Shown here piece by piece: positions 8,114 to 15,843 of a stretch of 43,856 nucleotides of DNA (position 1 is its first letter; each line of letters starts with the position of its first letter). The notes under the pieces are model-generated. The model did not search any database and was not told the origin of the DNA. It saw only the letters and a list, made by a program, of their open reading frames with translations. A program made the position numbers and the translations under genes. This stretch comes from Lachnospiraceae bacterium UBA3821 (GTDB taxonomy: Bacteria; Bacillota; Clostridia; Lachnospirales; Lachnospiraceae), in NCBI GenBank assembly GCA_002368865.1, contig DFDT01000130.1:1-43856 (forward strand), given 5' to 3'.

Positions 8114-9700
8114 TCACCAGGTATAAATATTGTGGTAAAGTCTGTAATAATTGCCTCCCAGTTCCTGCACCTGGATCTGGATTGCAAAATGATCCCGCTC
8201 CAGTTTCTGAAGCCCTTCCTTTACGTATCCGGCTTCATAATCCCCTGTCCCATATGCTTTTTCAATCTCTGCCAACACATATTTGGGTACTACATTACTG
8301 AAAGACTGCTGTCCTGCCCCCCGATCCGTCATCTGCTTCAGACAGTTCTGATAGTACGCCTGCAGGGTGGTCTGTACCGCATCTTCCGAAAGTCCGGCCT
8401 TTTCCAGACTGTACACATCGCCGCCGGACACAAAGCTTACGCTGTTTTTCTCCTTCTCCTGCTCCTTCGGCGTCCAAGTCAACGGCTGCTGCGGGTTCGG
8501 GTTCAGCGTAATCCCCGCCACAACATTGCTGTCGCCCGCAGGCTCACTGATCACGGTCTCCGCATCCAGGCTGCCGCAAGGCGGCAGATAGACACTCATC
8601 CCGGTTCGCACATGTGTGCCTACAAACTGTGCATCCGTCTTGTTAAAATAGTCATAGGTGGACGGATCCGTATCATCCCATGTCACATCCACATTGTAAT
8701 AGGTATCCCCGATCCTGATAATATTCCATGCGTGATCTTCTCCGGAATATCCCGTGCAATAATAGCAGGGAATCCCCAACTGCTGCATCATATATTGGAA
8801 TGCTCTGGAATAGCCGGCGCACACGGTATCCCCATTGACCAGCGCGCTGTAGGCACTCTGATTCATTGCGGAAGACAGCGAATAGCTCGCCTTCTTGATC
8901 AATTCGTCGTGAACATACATCTCTTTTGCCGTTTCGGTACCATAGTTGGACGCTCCGCTTACAATCGACTGTGCGGCAGCTTCAAACTCTTTTTTTGCCT
9001 GATCCAGCTTCTTTGCGGTGCGATTGTAGGACAAAGTGATCTCTACGCATTCCCCACCGGGCCGATACTTACAACTGTAACCGGTCTCCAGCCAGAAAAG
9101 TTCCGGGTGATCATTGTACACAGCCTCAAATACATTTTTCAGCTGTGCCGTATTCACTTGCTCCACCGGTGCAAACGAGCCCTGCAGCTGCACTGCATTG
9201 GCATAAATCTGTCTGTATAAATGCTGCATCTGTGCATTCAGCATATGATAGTAGGGATAAAATTCCGCGTCAAAAACGTACTCATCACCGGTGATCCCCG
9301 TATCCAGCTGTTCATCCAGTTCCTCCGCCTGTTCCTCCGCGAGCTCCTCTCCGCTCATGTTCACAGGCTGGTAGCCGTTTCTACTGCTTACCTGACTCGG
9401 CAGATTCAGGGAACCTCTGATCGGCGCCACATAACCGGCTATCTCATCTGCTGCCAGCACTCCGTCTGCAATCCGATAGGCGCTGTCTTCCGGATTTCCT
9501 GTAAGTCCTGTGCTTTCCCCTGCACCTCCCTCTTCAGACGCATTTGACTTTCCCAGATCGGAAAGCAACCCATGCTCTCCATACAGCGTTTCCGACAGAC
9601 TCTTTGTCATATCCGGAGAAAAGGCCAGCACTAAAATGCCGGCACACGCCAGCATAATGAAAACAATGATTCCATAAAAAAGCTTTTTGAGAAATCTCAT
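8114..9700 (-). CDS. Membrane-anchored transglutaminase-like protein
   Basis: The 528-residue protein has an N-terminal membrane helix (about residues 8-27), a long acidic low-complexity region, then a transglutaminase-like (papain-fold) core. The catalytic triad can be read as Cys294 (GDTVCAGYSRA), His323 (GEDHAWNII) and Asp338 (YYNVDVTWDD). The domain is like those of bacterial extracytoplasmic proteases and cross-linkers. The active residues are intact, so it should be an enzyme, perhaps acting on cell-wall or surface proteins; the substrate is unknown. The start follows the sugar-kinase stop by 6 nt, so the two are probably in one operon. Confidence 0.85.
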   Translation of the reverse strand: MRFLKKLFYGIIVFIMLACAGILVLAFSPDMTKSLSETLYGEHGLLSDLGKSNASEEGGAGESTGLTGNPEDSAYRIADGVLAADEIAGYVAPIRGSLNLPSQVSSRNGYQPVNMSGEELAEEQAEELDEQLDTGITGDEYVFDAEFYPYYHMLNAQMQHLYRQIYANAVQLQGSFAPVEQVNTAQLKNVFEAVYNDHPELFWLETGYSCKYRPGGECVEITLSYNRTAKKLDQAKKEFEAAAQSIVSGASNYGTETAKEMYVHDELIKKASYSLSSAMNQSAYSALVNGDTVCAGYSRAFQYMMQQLGIPCYYCTGYSGEDHAWNIIRIGDTYYNVDVTWDDTDPSTYDYFNKTDAQFVGTHVRTGMSVYLPPCGSLDAETVISEPAGDSNVVAGITLNPNPQQPLTWTPKEQEKEKNSVSFVSGGDVYSLEKAGLSEDAVQTTLQAYYQNCLKQMTDRGAGQQSFSNVVPKYVLAEIEKAYGTGDYEAGYVKEGLQKLERDHFAIQIQVQELGGNYYRLYHNIYTW

Positions 9701-9706
9701 CTGTTC

Positions 9707-10645
9707 TCAACACCTTTCCAGCATTTCCACTGCTTCCCTCGTACAAAAACCCTCCGAAAACGCACTGGCACTCCCCGCTGCGATTCCCTTGCGAAACGCA
9801 CGGGCATAGTCCTGTGACTCCAGCCATCCGGCCATAAAACCGGCCACCATGGAATCTCCCGCTCCGACACTGTTTACAACCCGCCCCGCAGGAGCAGACT
9901 GTGACAATGTCTGTCCGTCTTCCGTAAGCAGTACTGCGCCCTCTGCACCCAGAGAGATCAACACATTTCGCGCACCCATCTCCTGCAGTTTCCTGCCATA
10001 AGGGATCGTGGTCTCCCGCCCCGTAAGCCGCACACCAAAAATCTCACTCAATTCCTGCCCATTGGGCTTGATCAGAAACGGGTGATGCGGCAATACATGC
10101 AGCAAAAGATCCCCGGCGGCATCCACCGCAATCAGAACCCCTTTTCCCTCCAGATATCTCATAATATCCGTGTAGACATCCGGACTCAGCGAAGGGGGCA
10201 CACTGCCCGACAAAAACAATACATCTCCGCTCTGCAGAGCCCCCAGTTTCCGCATCAGGGCTTCCATATGTTCCGCCCGGATCATGGGACCGGCTCCATT
10301 GATCTCCGTTCCGTCAACGGAAGTCAGCTTAACATTGATGCGATTCATTCCGCTTTCCACCGGGATCAGATCTGTTTTGATCCCCAATGTATCAAGCTGA
10401 CGCTCAATCTCCTCCCCGGTGAATCCTGCTTTAAACCCGATCGCCGTGCTGGGAATCCCCAGATTCCTAAGGGCCATGGATACATTGATTCCCTTGCCGC
10501 CGGGCATGATTCGCTCTGCGGAAGTCCGGTTGGTCATCCCCAATCGAAAATTCTCCACAGAAACAAGATAATCCAAAGAAGGATTCAGGGTAACTGTAAC
10601 GATCAAACGGGACCTTCCGTCAGGCGCTTTATCCAAATCTGCCAT
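9707..10645 (-). CDS. 1-phosphofructokinase-like PfkB-family sugar kinase
   Basis: This is a ribokinase-superfamily enzyme of the FruK/LacC branch. TVTLNPSLDY near the start, the GGKGINVS motif and the C-terminal ATP/anion-hole motif NSVGAGDSMVAGF are all present, with the catalytic Asp in GAGDS. It probably phosphorylates fructose-1-phosphate or tagatose-6-phosphate. No fruA or fruR gene is adjacent, so the exact substrate is not settled. I favour the ATG at 10645 because the GGGAGG just upstream abuts the alternative ATG at 10657 with no spacer; even so the spacing to 10645 is long (12 nt). The product is about 312 residues. Confidence 0.88.
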   Translation of the reverse strand: MADLDKAPDGRSRLIVTVTLNPSLDYLVSVENFRLGMTNRTSAERIMPGGKGINVSMALRNLGIPSTAIGFKAGFTGEEIERQLDTLGIKTDLIPVESGMNRINVKLTSVDGTEINGAGPMIRAEHMEALMRKLGALQSGDVLFLSGSVPPSLSPDVYTDIMRYLEGKGVLIAVDAAGDLLLHVLPHHPFLIKPNGQELSEIFGVRLTGRETTIPYGRKLQEMGARNVLISLGAEGAVLLTEDGQTLSQSAPAGRVVNSVGAGDSMVAGFMAGWLESQDYARAFRKGIAAGSASAFSEGFCTREAVEMLERC

Positions 10646-10670
10646 GATCAGTTCCATCCTCCCGATAATG

Positions 10671-11141
10671 TCATAGAATTTTTTCCATCAAAGTCTTTTG
10701 AACACCAAAACCCATATGGTCATAAAAAGCTCTGGCACTGTCATTTCCCTCCCAGACATGGAGCGTTACATTATGACATCCCTGCTTCCTTGCAAACTCG
10801 GTCACATACTCATACAACTCCCTGCCCACATGTTTACCCCGGGCCTTCTCGTCCACGCAGAGATCATCTATATAAAGCGTCTTCATATCATGAATATTGT
10901 TCAGTCCCTTACGCTCCTGCAGTTCACAGAAACAATACCCCATCACCTGATCCTTCTCGTCCGTCGCTACAAATACCGGCGTATCCGGATTGACAAAGAT
11001 TACTTCCAGTTCTTCATCCGTATATTTCTTTGTCCCTGAAATGAAAATATCCGGACGAATGTCCGCATGAATTTCCAACACCTCACTGAGCAGTTTATTC
11101 ACTGCCTGCATGTCATTATGTCCCGCTTTTCTGATCCGCAT
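10671..11141 (-). CDS. GNAT-family N-acetyltransferase
   Basis: The 156-residue single-domain protein has the acetyl-CoA pyrophosphate loop region DDLCVDEKARGKHVG (motif A, R/Q-x-x-G-x-G/A type) and the C-terminal ARAFYDHMGF (motif B), both classical GNAT features. The substrate cannot be read from sequence. The ATG at 11141 follows GAGGG by 7 nt; an upstream GTG at 11165 is in frame but has a poorer site. It lies 25 bp upstream of the sugar kinase start and is likely co-transcribed with it. Confidence 0.85.
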   Translation of the reverse strand: MRIRKAGHNDMQAVNKLLSEVLEIHADIRPDIFISGTKKYTDEELEVIFVNPDTPVFVATDEKDQVMGYCFCELQERKGLNNIHDMKTLYIDDLCVDEKARGKHVGRELYEYVTEFARKQGCHNVTLHVWEGNDSARAFYDHMGFGVQKTLMEKIL

Positions 11142-11234
11142 GTCCGTTCCCTCGCTGTCTTTCACAGCCTTTTGCTGTCTATTCTGTTTCTATAACGCTC
11201 CTGCGTTTTCTAGTGCCAGTATGGCTTTTGATCC

Positions 11235-11330
11235 TTATGGGTAAATCCCTGTAATCTTTGCCAGAAGTTCCTCCAGGTCTTTATTTTTCTTATGGGCATT
11301 CCGTATATCCGGCAAATGTAAGCCAAACAT
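11235..11330 (-). CDS. Small ORF of 31 residues with a strong ribosome site
   Basis: The ATG at 11330 is preceded by GGGAGGAG at good spacing and the frame ends at TAA (11235-11237). The product begins MFGLHLPDI and is amphipathic, with KKNKDLEELLAKI looking helical. It has no recognised family. The strong ribosome site in an otherwise gene-free 415-bp gap is the only evidence that it is translated; it lies downstream of the tRNA-like element on the same strand. Confidence 0.35.
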   Translation of the reverse strand: MFGLHLPDIRNAHKKNKDLEELLAKITGIYP

Positions 11331-11438
11331 AAATCTCCTCCCAAATTTCCGTCAAAATCCCCGTTCCCACCCTCGCAGCCGCAGTTAATGTCCGGTAATA
11401 AAGATAACGATCACAATACAATCATACGTTTTTGGGGC

Positions 11439-11551
11439 ATAACAATCCTAAGGGGATTCGAACCCTACGCCTGCCCTTTGGCGCACCATGAGGGACGACT
11501 TGCGCTGTCGCCTGCGTTGACATTCACCCCGCTGCCGCTACCGACTATAAT
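11439..11551 (-). ncRNA. Candidate structured RNA with tRNA-like fold (YrlA/Y-RNA-like shape)
   Basis: On the minus strand this 113-nt segment begins 7 nt after the DIP1984-family stop. By hand I can fold: a closing stem ATTATAGTC (11543-11551) with GATTGTTAT (11439-11447), one mismatch and two G-U pairs; an inner ACGC/GCGT helix (11514-11517 with 11467-11470); a 6-bp hairpin GGCGAC/GTCGTC (11494-11512); a hairpin within 11474-11494 closed by CCCT/AGGG and TGG/CCA; and a T-arm GGGTTCGAATCCC (11453-11465) with a textbook TTCGAAT loop. There is no anticodon arm or CCA-adjacent acceptor of normal shape, so it is not a tRNA gene. Length and T-arm fit bacterial Y-RNA-like tRNA mimics; family membership is inferred. 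Confidence 0.5.
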
Positions 11552-11557
11552 TCTCTA

Positions 11558-12019
11558 TTATTCAAGCTCTACCAGTTCAGTATTCCAGTTGGTCTCCTGC
11601 AGCTTGTTATCCAACTTCCGGAGTTCCTTCGCCATTCTGTCGATCTGGGACTGCCACTTTGTGACTTCAATAGTGGACTTCACCTTGATTTCCGAACCTC
11701 TTGCGCGATATGCTGTCTGGCTTGCCGTACGCACCAGATCCTTGTAAATAGAAATTTTTAATGTCAGCGCATCCTTTCTTGCGATCAATTCTGTCATCGT
11801 CTGTCCGTCCACAAGTGTACTGCAGTTGGTAAGATTGATCTTGGAGATCAATTCCGCCAATCTGGCGATTGCAACATCCAGCTCTTTCTTCAGTTTCTCC
11901 GGATTTTCCGCCGATTTCTCACCCTCCTGCACCAACATATTGCTGTTCAGGCGGCTTTTCAGCTGCTCAATATTTCTGTTCAGATCCGCTCGCTCCTGTA
12001 ATGCTTCTGCCAGTTTCAT
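11558..12019 (-). CDS. DIP1984-family protein
   Basis: The 153-residue protein matches my memory of the DIP1984 family. It opens MKLAEALQERADL, with a charged, largely alpha-helical, coiled-coil-like N-terminal half (NRNIEQLKSRLNSN). A conserved centre INLTNCSTLVDG and an Arg/Lys-rich helical end containing TAYRARGSEIK follow. No catalytic motif is obvious and the biochemical function is unknown. The ATG at 12019 has GGAGGAAGG upstream; an in-frame extension to 12055 lacks a ribosome site. Its mRNA continues straight into the tRNA-like RNA element, which suggests a protein-RNA pair. Confidence 0.75.
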   Translation of the reverse strand: MKLAEALQERADLNRNIEQLKSRLNSNMLVQEGEKSAENPEKLKKELDVAIARLAELISKINLTNCSTLVDGQTMTELIARKDALTLKISIYKDLVRTASQTAYRARGSEIKVKSTIEVTKWQSQIDRMAKELRKLDNKLQETNWNTELVELE

Positions 12020-12138
12020 GGTCCTTCCTCCGTTTCGCTTTTGTTTTATCATCAAGGCGATCTTCTCTGCCGCCTGCGTTCTACTGTTTTTCTGATATCT
12101 ATTTTATCATAAATTCTGTAAGATACAAGCCAAAGCCG

Positions 12139-12708
12139 TTACAGGAACTCTACTGTGCCGTCCTCCAAATGATAAATGGCACCCAGTACCTGCAATCCGT
12201 ACTCTTTCTCATCTTTCTGGATCTGAAGACTGCGCTCTATGATCTCACAGCTGTGCTTCACATTCAGGCAACATGCCGCAACTTCATCCTTCTCATCTCC
12301 GATCGCTTTGATGATCTCATCGGTAATGTACTTGATATATCCCTCCGGCTGGTGATTCAGCGCCGCATCCACCGCCCCGCAATGGTCATGCCCCAGCACC
12401 ACGATCAGACCGGTTCCCAAGTGTTCCGCCGCATACTCGATACTGCCGAGCTGATGGGACTCCATCACATTGCCGGCCACACGGATCACAAAAAGGTCCC
12501 CCAGCCCAGCCTGGAAAATGACCTCCGGGATCACTCTGGAATCGGAGCAGGCCACGATGATCGCATAGGGGTGCTGCCCTTCCTTTACCAACCTGAGCAG
12601 TGTTTCTGTGGAAGCCTCACAGCAAGCTTTTCGGGAAGCCACATAGGCCTTATTGCCTTCCACCAGTTTCTCTTTTGCATACTGGGCAGAATACTCATAC
12701 TGTACCAT
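12139..12708 (-). CDS. Beta-class carbonic anhydrase
   Basis: This enzyme interconverts CO2 and bicarbonate. The 189-residue protein from the ATG at 12708 has all zinc and active-site residues of beta-CAs: Cys54, Asp56 and Arg58 (ACSDSRV), His107 and Cys110 (GHDHCGA). The ribosome site AAAGGAG sits 7 nt upstream. In-frame sequence up to 12840 could be added but is basic, low in complexity and lacks a better site. The isolated setting suggests a housekeeping role in CO2 supply for carboxylases. Confidence 0.94.
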   Translation of the reverse strand: MVQYEYSAQYAKEKLVEGNKAYVASRKACCEASTETLLRLVKEGQHPYAIIVACSDSRVIPEVIFQAGLGDLFVIRVAGNVMESHQLGSIEYAAEHLGTGLIVVLGHDHCGAVDAALNHQPEGYIKYITDEIIKAIGDEKDEVAACCLNVKHSCEIIERSLQIQKDEKEYGLQVLGAIYHLEDGTVEFL

Positions 12709-12842
12709 AGTTGCATCTCCTTTTCTTTTGCGTTTTATTATTATTTGTTTATTTGCAAGCATCCAGAAGCCTGCTCCCTTCCGCCTGACAGCGACCTGCT
12801 TTACGCCCTTCTTACTCGATACCTGTTCGGTTTGCAACAATT

Positions 12843-13355
12843 TTACTGTCGGTTGAAATAGCTGATTCCCCCGCTGGGATTGAAGTAAGTTCTGATATAA
12901 CCGTCCGTGGAGAGAATGACGAATTCATTCGTCGCCTCCACATAATAAACTCCGTCCCCGTCCTCTTTCTCGGTCTTGTACAGCGCATCCGGATTATTGA
13001 TGACCGCAGAAGCCGCCGTCTCATAGTCCGCCGCCGAAGCAAATCCCATCTCGATACCATGCTTTTCATAATGCTGATTCAGGAGTTTTTTACTGCGGAA
13101 TTTGTATGTTGTTTCGACTGTCTCTGATGTCTGCGATTCTGTCGTCGGCTGTGATTCCGACGGCTGTTGCGGCTCTGCGATTGTCTCCGGTTCCGCCAGC
13201 TGCTGTGTCTGCGTTACTGCTGCCGGTGCAGTTTCGGTTGGCTGTTCTTGTATGAAATCCGGTATTTCTTTGCCTGCCAAGACCAAAATAACCGCAGCAA
13301 TCGCCGTAAGTATGGAGATGACCGGACCCTTTGACTTTTTATCCGTACTTTGCAT
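12843..13355 (-). CDS. Membrane-anchored protein with BECR-like C-terminal domain
   Basis: The 170-residue protein has an N-terminal membrane anchor (about residues 12-28), a Gln/Thr/Pro/Glu-rich linker (about 36-80), then a compact C-terminal domain. The domain has His in HYEKHG, a conserved EMGF, DGVYY, TNEFVILS and the ending DGYIRTYFNP. The His-rich first helix followed by beta strands and a terminal T-x-F resembles the barnase-EndoU-colicin-RelE (BECR) ribonuclease fold found in toxins. This is a shape-based inference. Function and any immunity partner are unknown; nothing toxin-like is adjacent. Confidence 0.5.
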   Translation of the reverse strand: MQSTDKKSKGPVISILTAIAAVILVLAGKEIPDFIQEQPTETAPAAVTQTQQLAEPETIAEPQQPSESQPTTESQTSETVETTYKFRSKKLLNQHYEKHGIEMGFASAADYETAASAVINNPDALYKTEKEDGDGVYYVEATNEFVILSTDGYIRTYFNPSGGISYFNRQ

Positions 13356-13455
13356 ATTGATTCCTCTGTTGCTTTTCTTTCTTCCCTATAAACTTTGTTT
13401 TCATTATACCATAAATAGTGGGGACTTGTCACCTTGATCCTGTCTCACATTTCAG

Positions 13456-13489
13456 AAAAGGAGCGCAAATTGTCTCCAATTTACGCCCC
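13456..13489 (-). terminator. Intrinsic terminator of the sigma/anti-sigma operon
   Basis: On the minus strand GGGGCGTAAATTG and CAATTTGCGCTCC pair across a short loop, with two G-U pairs, followed by TTTTC. It lies just after the anti-sigma-like gene (stop 13528). Confidence 0.7.
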
Positions 13490-13527
13490 TTCGTCCAAGC
13501 AATCTTCTTTTCCGGATCATGCATTAT

Positions 13528-14502
13528 TTATTGCAACTCATATGCAATGAAAAATTGCTTTGTCTCCAACTCTTTCTCGTTCATGTCCGGATATCTCTCT
13601 CCAAAACCGGCCTCCCGCAACGTCATAACCTTTGGCACAACCTTGATATCCGCGCTCTCAGTCGTCCCGTCATCAAAATGCGCCGTACAGGTAATGACTA
13701 CATCCCCCAGCAATTGTGTCATGGCATCCACATGTCTGTCACTTATTCCAAACTCCTGATCTGGGAAATACGTTTTGTGTAAACCTTCCACATCTAAGTC
13801 TTCCATCTTCTTTTCTCCGCATACACTGAAATCTGTGTAGGGAGCAGTCTGCTTGTCATAAGCTACCGTGTAGGAATAATATATCTGATTATCCAGGTCA
13901 TCCCACCCATATTGTGGTTTCTCGTCATCTGTATGGATGCTCTTTCCGTAATCCTCATAGGGCGCCGGCTCCGCTTCGATCACAACACTGTCCTGGTTCT
14001 TTGGCTCGCAGATCTGCAAAAAGCCTTTATTTACACTGTAAGTGATCTTTTCGATATGGGATCCCTCACACCGGAAGGAAAAAACAGATCGGTAGGCATA
14101 CTCATCCGAACCTGCACTTTTCTGCCCCCAATTTCCTCCACCGCCAACTCCCGTAGTTATCACGGGCTTACCTTTTTCCATGACCACCCCGCCCGTTGCA
14201 TCCCGGTCAGACGCCAATGCTTTCAGCGTAAAGCTATGGGAATACTCCTCCATTATAAGATCCGCATCTTCCATCCTTCTGTTCGCACTTTGTGCATAAA
14301 CAGCCACTGCAACTGCTGCACAGGCTGCCACTGATGCCGCCGTAACCGCAAGACGTCTGAATGTAACCGCACGGTCCTTTCTGATTTTCTGCGCTGCTCT
14401 GAGATTTCCATCCTGCACTTCGTTCTGATACAATCCTTTCAGTTTTTCCTGCATGCTCTGATCCAACCTGATCTGATCCATCGTGTTTTTATACCTGCTC
14501 AT
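13528..14502 (-). CDS. Likely anti-sigma factor partner of the ECF sigma factor
   Basis: The 324-residue protein has a cytoplasmic N-terminal part of about 50 residues, one membrane helix (about 51-69) and a large extracytoplasmic C-terminal region. The N-terminal part (IRLDQSMQEKLKGLYQNE) fits a sigma-binding helix bundle. I do not recognise the outer domain. The ATG at 14502 overlaps the sigma-factor stop by 4 bp (ATGA), so the two are translationally coupled. That coupling, plus topology, is the main reason for calling it an anti-sigma factor; a zinc-binding ZAS motif is not obvious. Confidence 0.65.
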   Translation of the reverse strand: MSRYKNTMDQIRLDQSMQEKLKGLYQNEVQDGNLRAAQKIRKDRAVTFRRLAVTAASVAACAAVAVAVYAQSANRRMEDADLIMEEYSHSFTLKALASDRDATGGVVMEKGKPVITTGVGGGGNWGQKSAGSDEYAYRSVFSFRCEGSHIEKITYSVNKGFLQICEPKNQDSVVIEAEPAPYEDYGKSIHTDDEKPQYGWDDLDNQIYYSYTVAYDKQTAPYTDFSVCGEKKMEDLDVEGLHKTYFPDQEFGISDRHVDAMTQLLGDVVITCTAHFDDGTTESADIKVVPKVMTLREAGFGERYPDMNEKELETKQFFIAYELQ

Positions 14503-14993
14503 TCCAATCCCTCCTCGCTCAAAATGGTCTTTAATTTTTTCCTGGCCCTGACAAGCCGCACATTTACAGCATTTGGACTTTTACCCAGCATACCTGCAAT
14601 CTCACAGAGGGAATATCCCTCATAATAGTGTAGATACACGATATTCCGGTCAATTTCAGGAAGCTTTTGCAGCTCGGATAACACAAAGTTTTCTTCCGCC
14701 TCCTGGGAACTTTGATCAAACTGCTCCAGCGACTCATAAGAGCTTTCTTTTTTCCGAAAAGCCATTTTCCGGAAATCCCGGCATTGGTTGATCGTAACCC
14801 GCAACAGCCACGCTTTTAAATGCTCCTTGTCCACAAAGCTCTCACCATGCCGCAGTAGTTTGATAAAAACCTCCTGCACAATGTCTTCCGAGTCAGCCAC
14901 ATTCATCAGATTCTGGTAAGCAATCCTGTATACAAGGTTAGAGAATTCTTCCACAACTGAAATATAGCTCTGCTCATTATCCATCTGTATCAT
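14499..14993 (-). CDS. ECF-type RNA polymerase sigma factor
   Basis: This is a group IV sigma factor of about 164 residues. Region 2 contains SEDIVQEVFIKLL and LKAWLLRVTINQ; region 4 contains LPEIDRNIVYLHYYEGYSLCEIA and a helix-turn-helix KSPNAVNVRLVRARKKL. There is no region 1 or 3. I take the ATG at 14993; AAAGGAGG lies 13 nt upstream, which is long, while alternatives (GTG at 15026, TTG at 15005) would overlap the ribosome site. A near-palindrome ATCGT-AC-ACGAT at 15043-15054 is upstream. Target promoters are unknown. Confidence 0.9.
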   Translation of the reverse strand: MIQMDNEQSYISVVEEFSNLVYRIAYQNLMNVADSEDIVQEVFIKLLRHGESFVDKEHLKAWLLRVTINQCRDFRKMAFRKKESSYESLEQFDQSSQEAEENFVLSELQKLPEIDRNIVYLHYYEGYSLCEIAGMLGKSPNAVNVRLVRARKKLKTILSEEGLE

Positions 14994-15042
14994 TGCTGTA
15001 TCCAAACCTCCTTTCACACAGAACACGAACAGAGAGGAAAAT

Positions 15043-15054
15043 ATCGTACACGAT
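15043..15054. promoter_or_regulatory. Short inverted repeat upstream of the ECF sigma gene
   Basis: ATCGT (15043-15047) and ACGAT (15050-15054) face each other across 2 nt, about 50 bp upstream of the sigma start and in an AT-rich tract. It could be a promoter or operator element. With so short a repeat, chance is a real alternative. Confidence 0.25.
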
Positions 15055-15097
15055 AATAAAAAATTTTCTGCAATACATATTCCGAAAGATTATATCA

Positions 15098-15152
15098 GAA
15101 TAAACGAGAGAAGCGCAGGCAACCGCCGCTTCCGACTGCCCACGCTTCTCTC
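15098..15152 (-). terminator. Terminator between hsp20 and the sigma gene
   Basis: GAGAGAAGCG (15106-15115) pairs with CGCTTCTCTC (15143-15152), with further pairing inside. On the minus strand the stem is followed by GTTTATTC, so it ends the hsp20 transcript. Its U-run is weak. Confidence 0.7.
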
Positions 15153-15183
15153 ATTTATTCCTCTATCGCTTTATTTTTGAATG

Positions 15184-15672
15184 TTACCCTTCAATCGCAA
15201 TGGTCTTTTTCTGCTCCACCGCTTTCTTGGGATCTTTCTTGGGGATCTCCAGCCTCAAGACACCGTCCTCAAATTTCGCTTTGATATCCTCCTCCGTGAT
15301 CTCATCGCCAACATAGAAGGTTCTGGACATGCTTCCCGCATATCTCTCCTGACGAATGATCTTACCGGACTGCTCATCCTTTTGCTCCTTATCCAGTCCT
15401 TTGGAAGCCTGAATGGTCAGATACCCGTTCTCCAACTGAAGGTTCAGCTCATCCTTCTTGAACCCGGGCAGATCGATATCGACTTCATAGCCGTTATCCT
15501 GTTCTCTGACATCCGTCTTCATCAACCTGTCAGCATTCTTCCCGTACAAAGGATTCTTCTTACCATAAACCGGCTGGTTCCACTCGCGGTCCATCTGGCT
15601 CATGAGCCTGTCAAAACCATCAAACCAATCGTCCATCATATTCTCTCTGAAAATACTCGGTGCATATAACAT
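15184..15672 (-). CDS. Small heat-shock protein, Hsp20/alpha-crystallin family
   Basis: This 162-residue chaperone has an N-terminal helical arm with DDWFDGFDRLM. An alpha-crystallin core of about 90 residues follows (ELNLQLENGYLTI, then EDGVLRLEIPKK). The C-terminal tail ends IAIEG, close to the I-x-I anchor used for oligomer assembly. The ATG at 15672 follows GGAGG. It is monocistronic: a CIRCE element and sigma-A promoter lie upstream and a terminator follows. Confidence 0.93.
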   Translation of the reverse strand: MLYAPSIFRENMMDDWFDGFDRLMSQMDREWNQPVYGKKNPLYGKNADRLMKTDVREQDNGYEVDIDLPGFKKDELNLQLENGYLTIQASKGLDKEQKDEQSGKIIRQERYAGSMSRTFYVGDEITEEDIKAKFEDGVLRLEIPKKDPKKAVEQKKTIAIEG

Positions 15673-15751
15673 AACAACTACCTCCTTTTATATGAATCAA
15701 TTATTTGCTTTGTTCTCAGGAAATATTCCTTTATTTCCTCCTGATAATTAT

Positions 15752-15780
15752 GTTATAGCACTTTTATTAGCACTCGTCAA
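15752..15780 (-). promoter_or_regulatory. Sigma-A promoter of hsp20
   Basis: On the minus strand TTGACG and TATAAC are separated by exactly 17 bp. The -35 box lies inside the CIRCE element, so bound HrcA would block RNA polymerase. Confidence 0.85.
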
Positions 15781-15793
15781 TAGTGAGTGCTAA
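15767..15793. promoter_or_regulatory. CIRCE operator (HrcA binding site)
   Basis: TTAGCACTC (15767-15775), a 9-nt spacer, and GAGTGCTAA (15785-15793) form a perfect CIRCE inverted repeat. It is the HrcA repressor target, here controlling hsp20. The hrcA-grpE-dnaK operon is not in the window. Confidence 0.97.
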
Positions 15794-15843
15794 TAAAATT
15801 TTATAAACAAACTATTATGCATTTATAAATTGTCAGAACTTTC

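Larger units (their letters stand above)
11142..11557. other. 415-bp gap between GNAT gene and DIP1984-family gene
   Basis: Apart from the tRNA-like element and the 31-residue ORF, I see only a short hairpin (AACGC at 11194-11198 with GCGTT at 11203-11207) with no U-run. No clear promoter or Rho-independent terminator was found on the minus strand, which leaves open how the RNA's ends are made. Confidence 0.5.

Noticed and set aside
11194..11207. A small hairpin as terminator of the DIP1984 transcript
   Set aside because: The stem is only 5 bp and has no U-run.
11439..11551. A tRNA gene, because of the T-arm
   Set aside because: No normal anticodon arm or 7-bp acceptor is adjacent to the T-arm; the fold is tRNA-like only in part.
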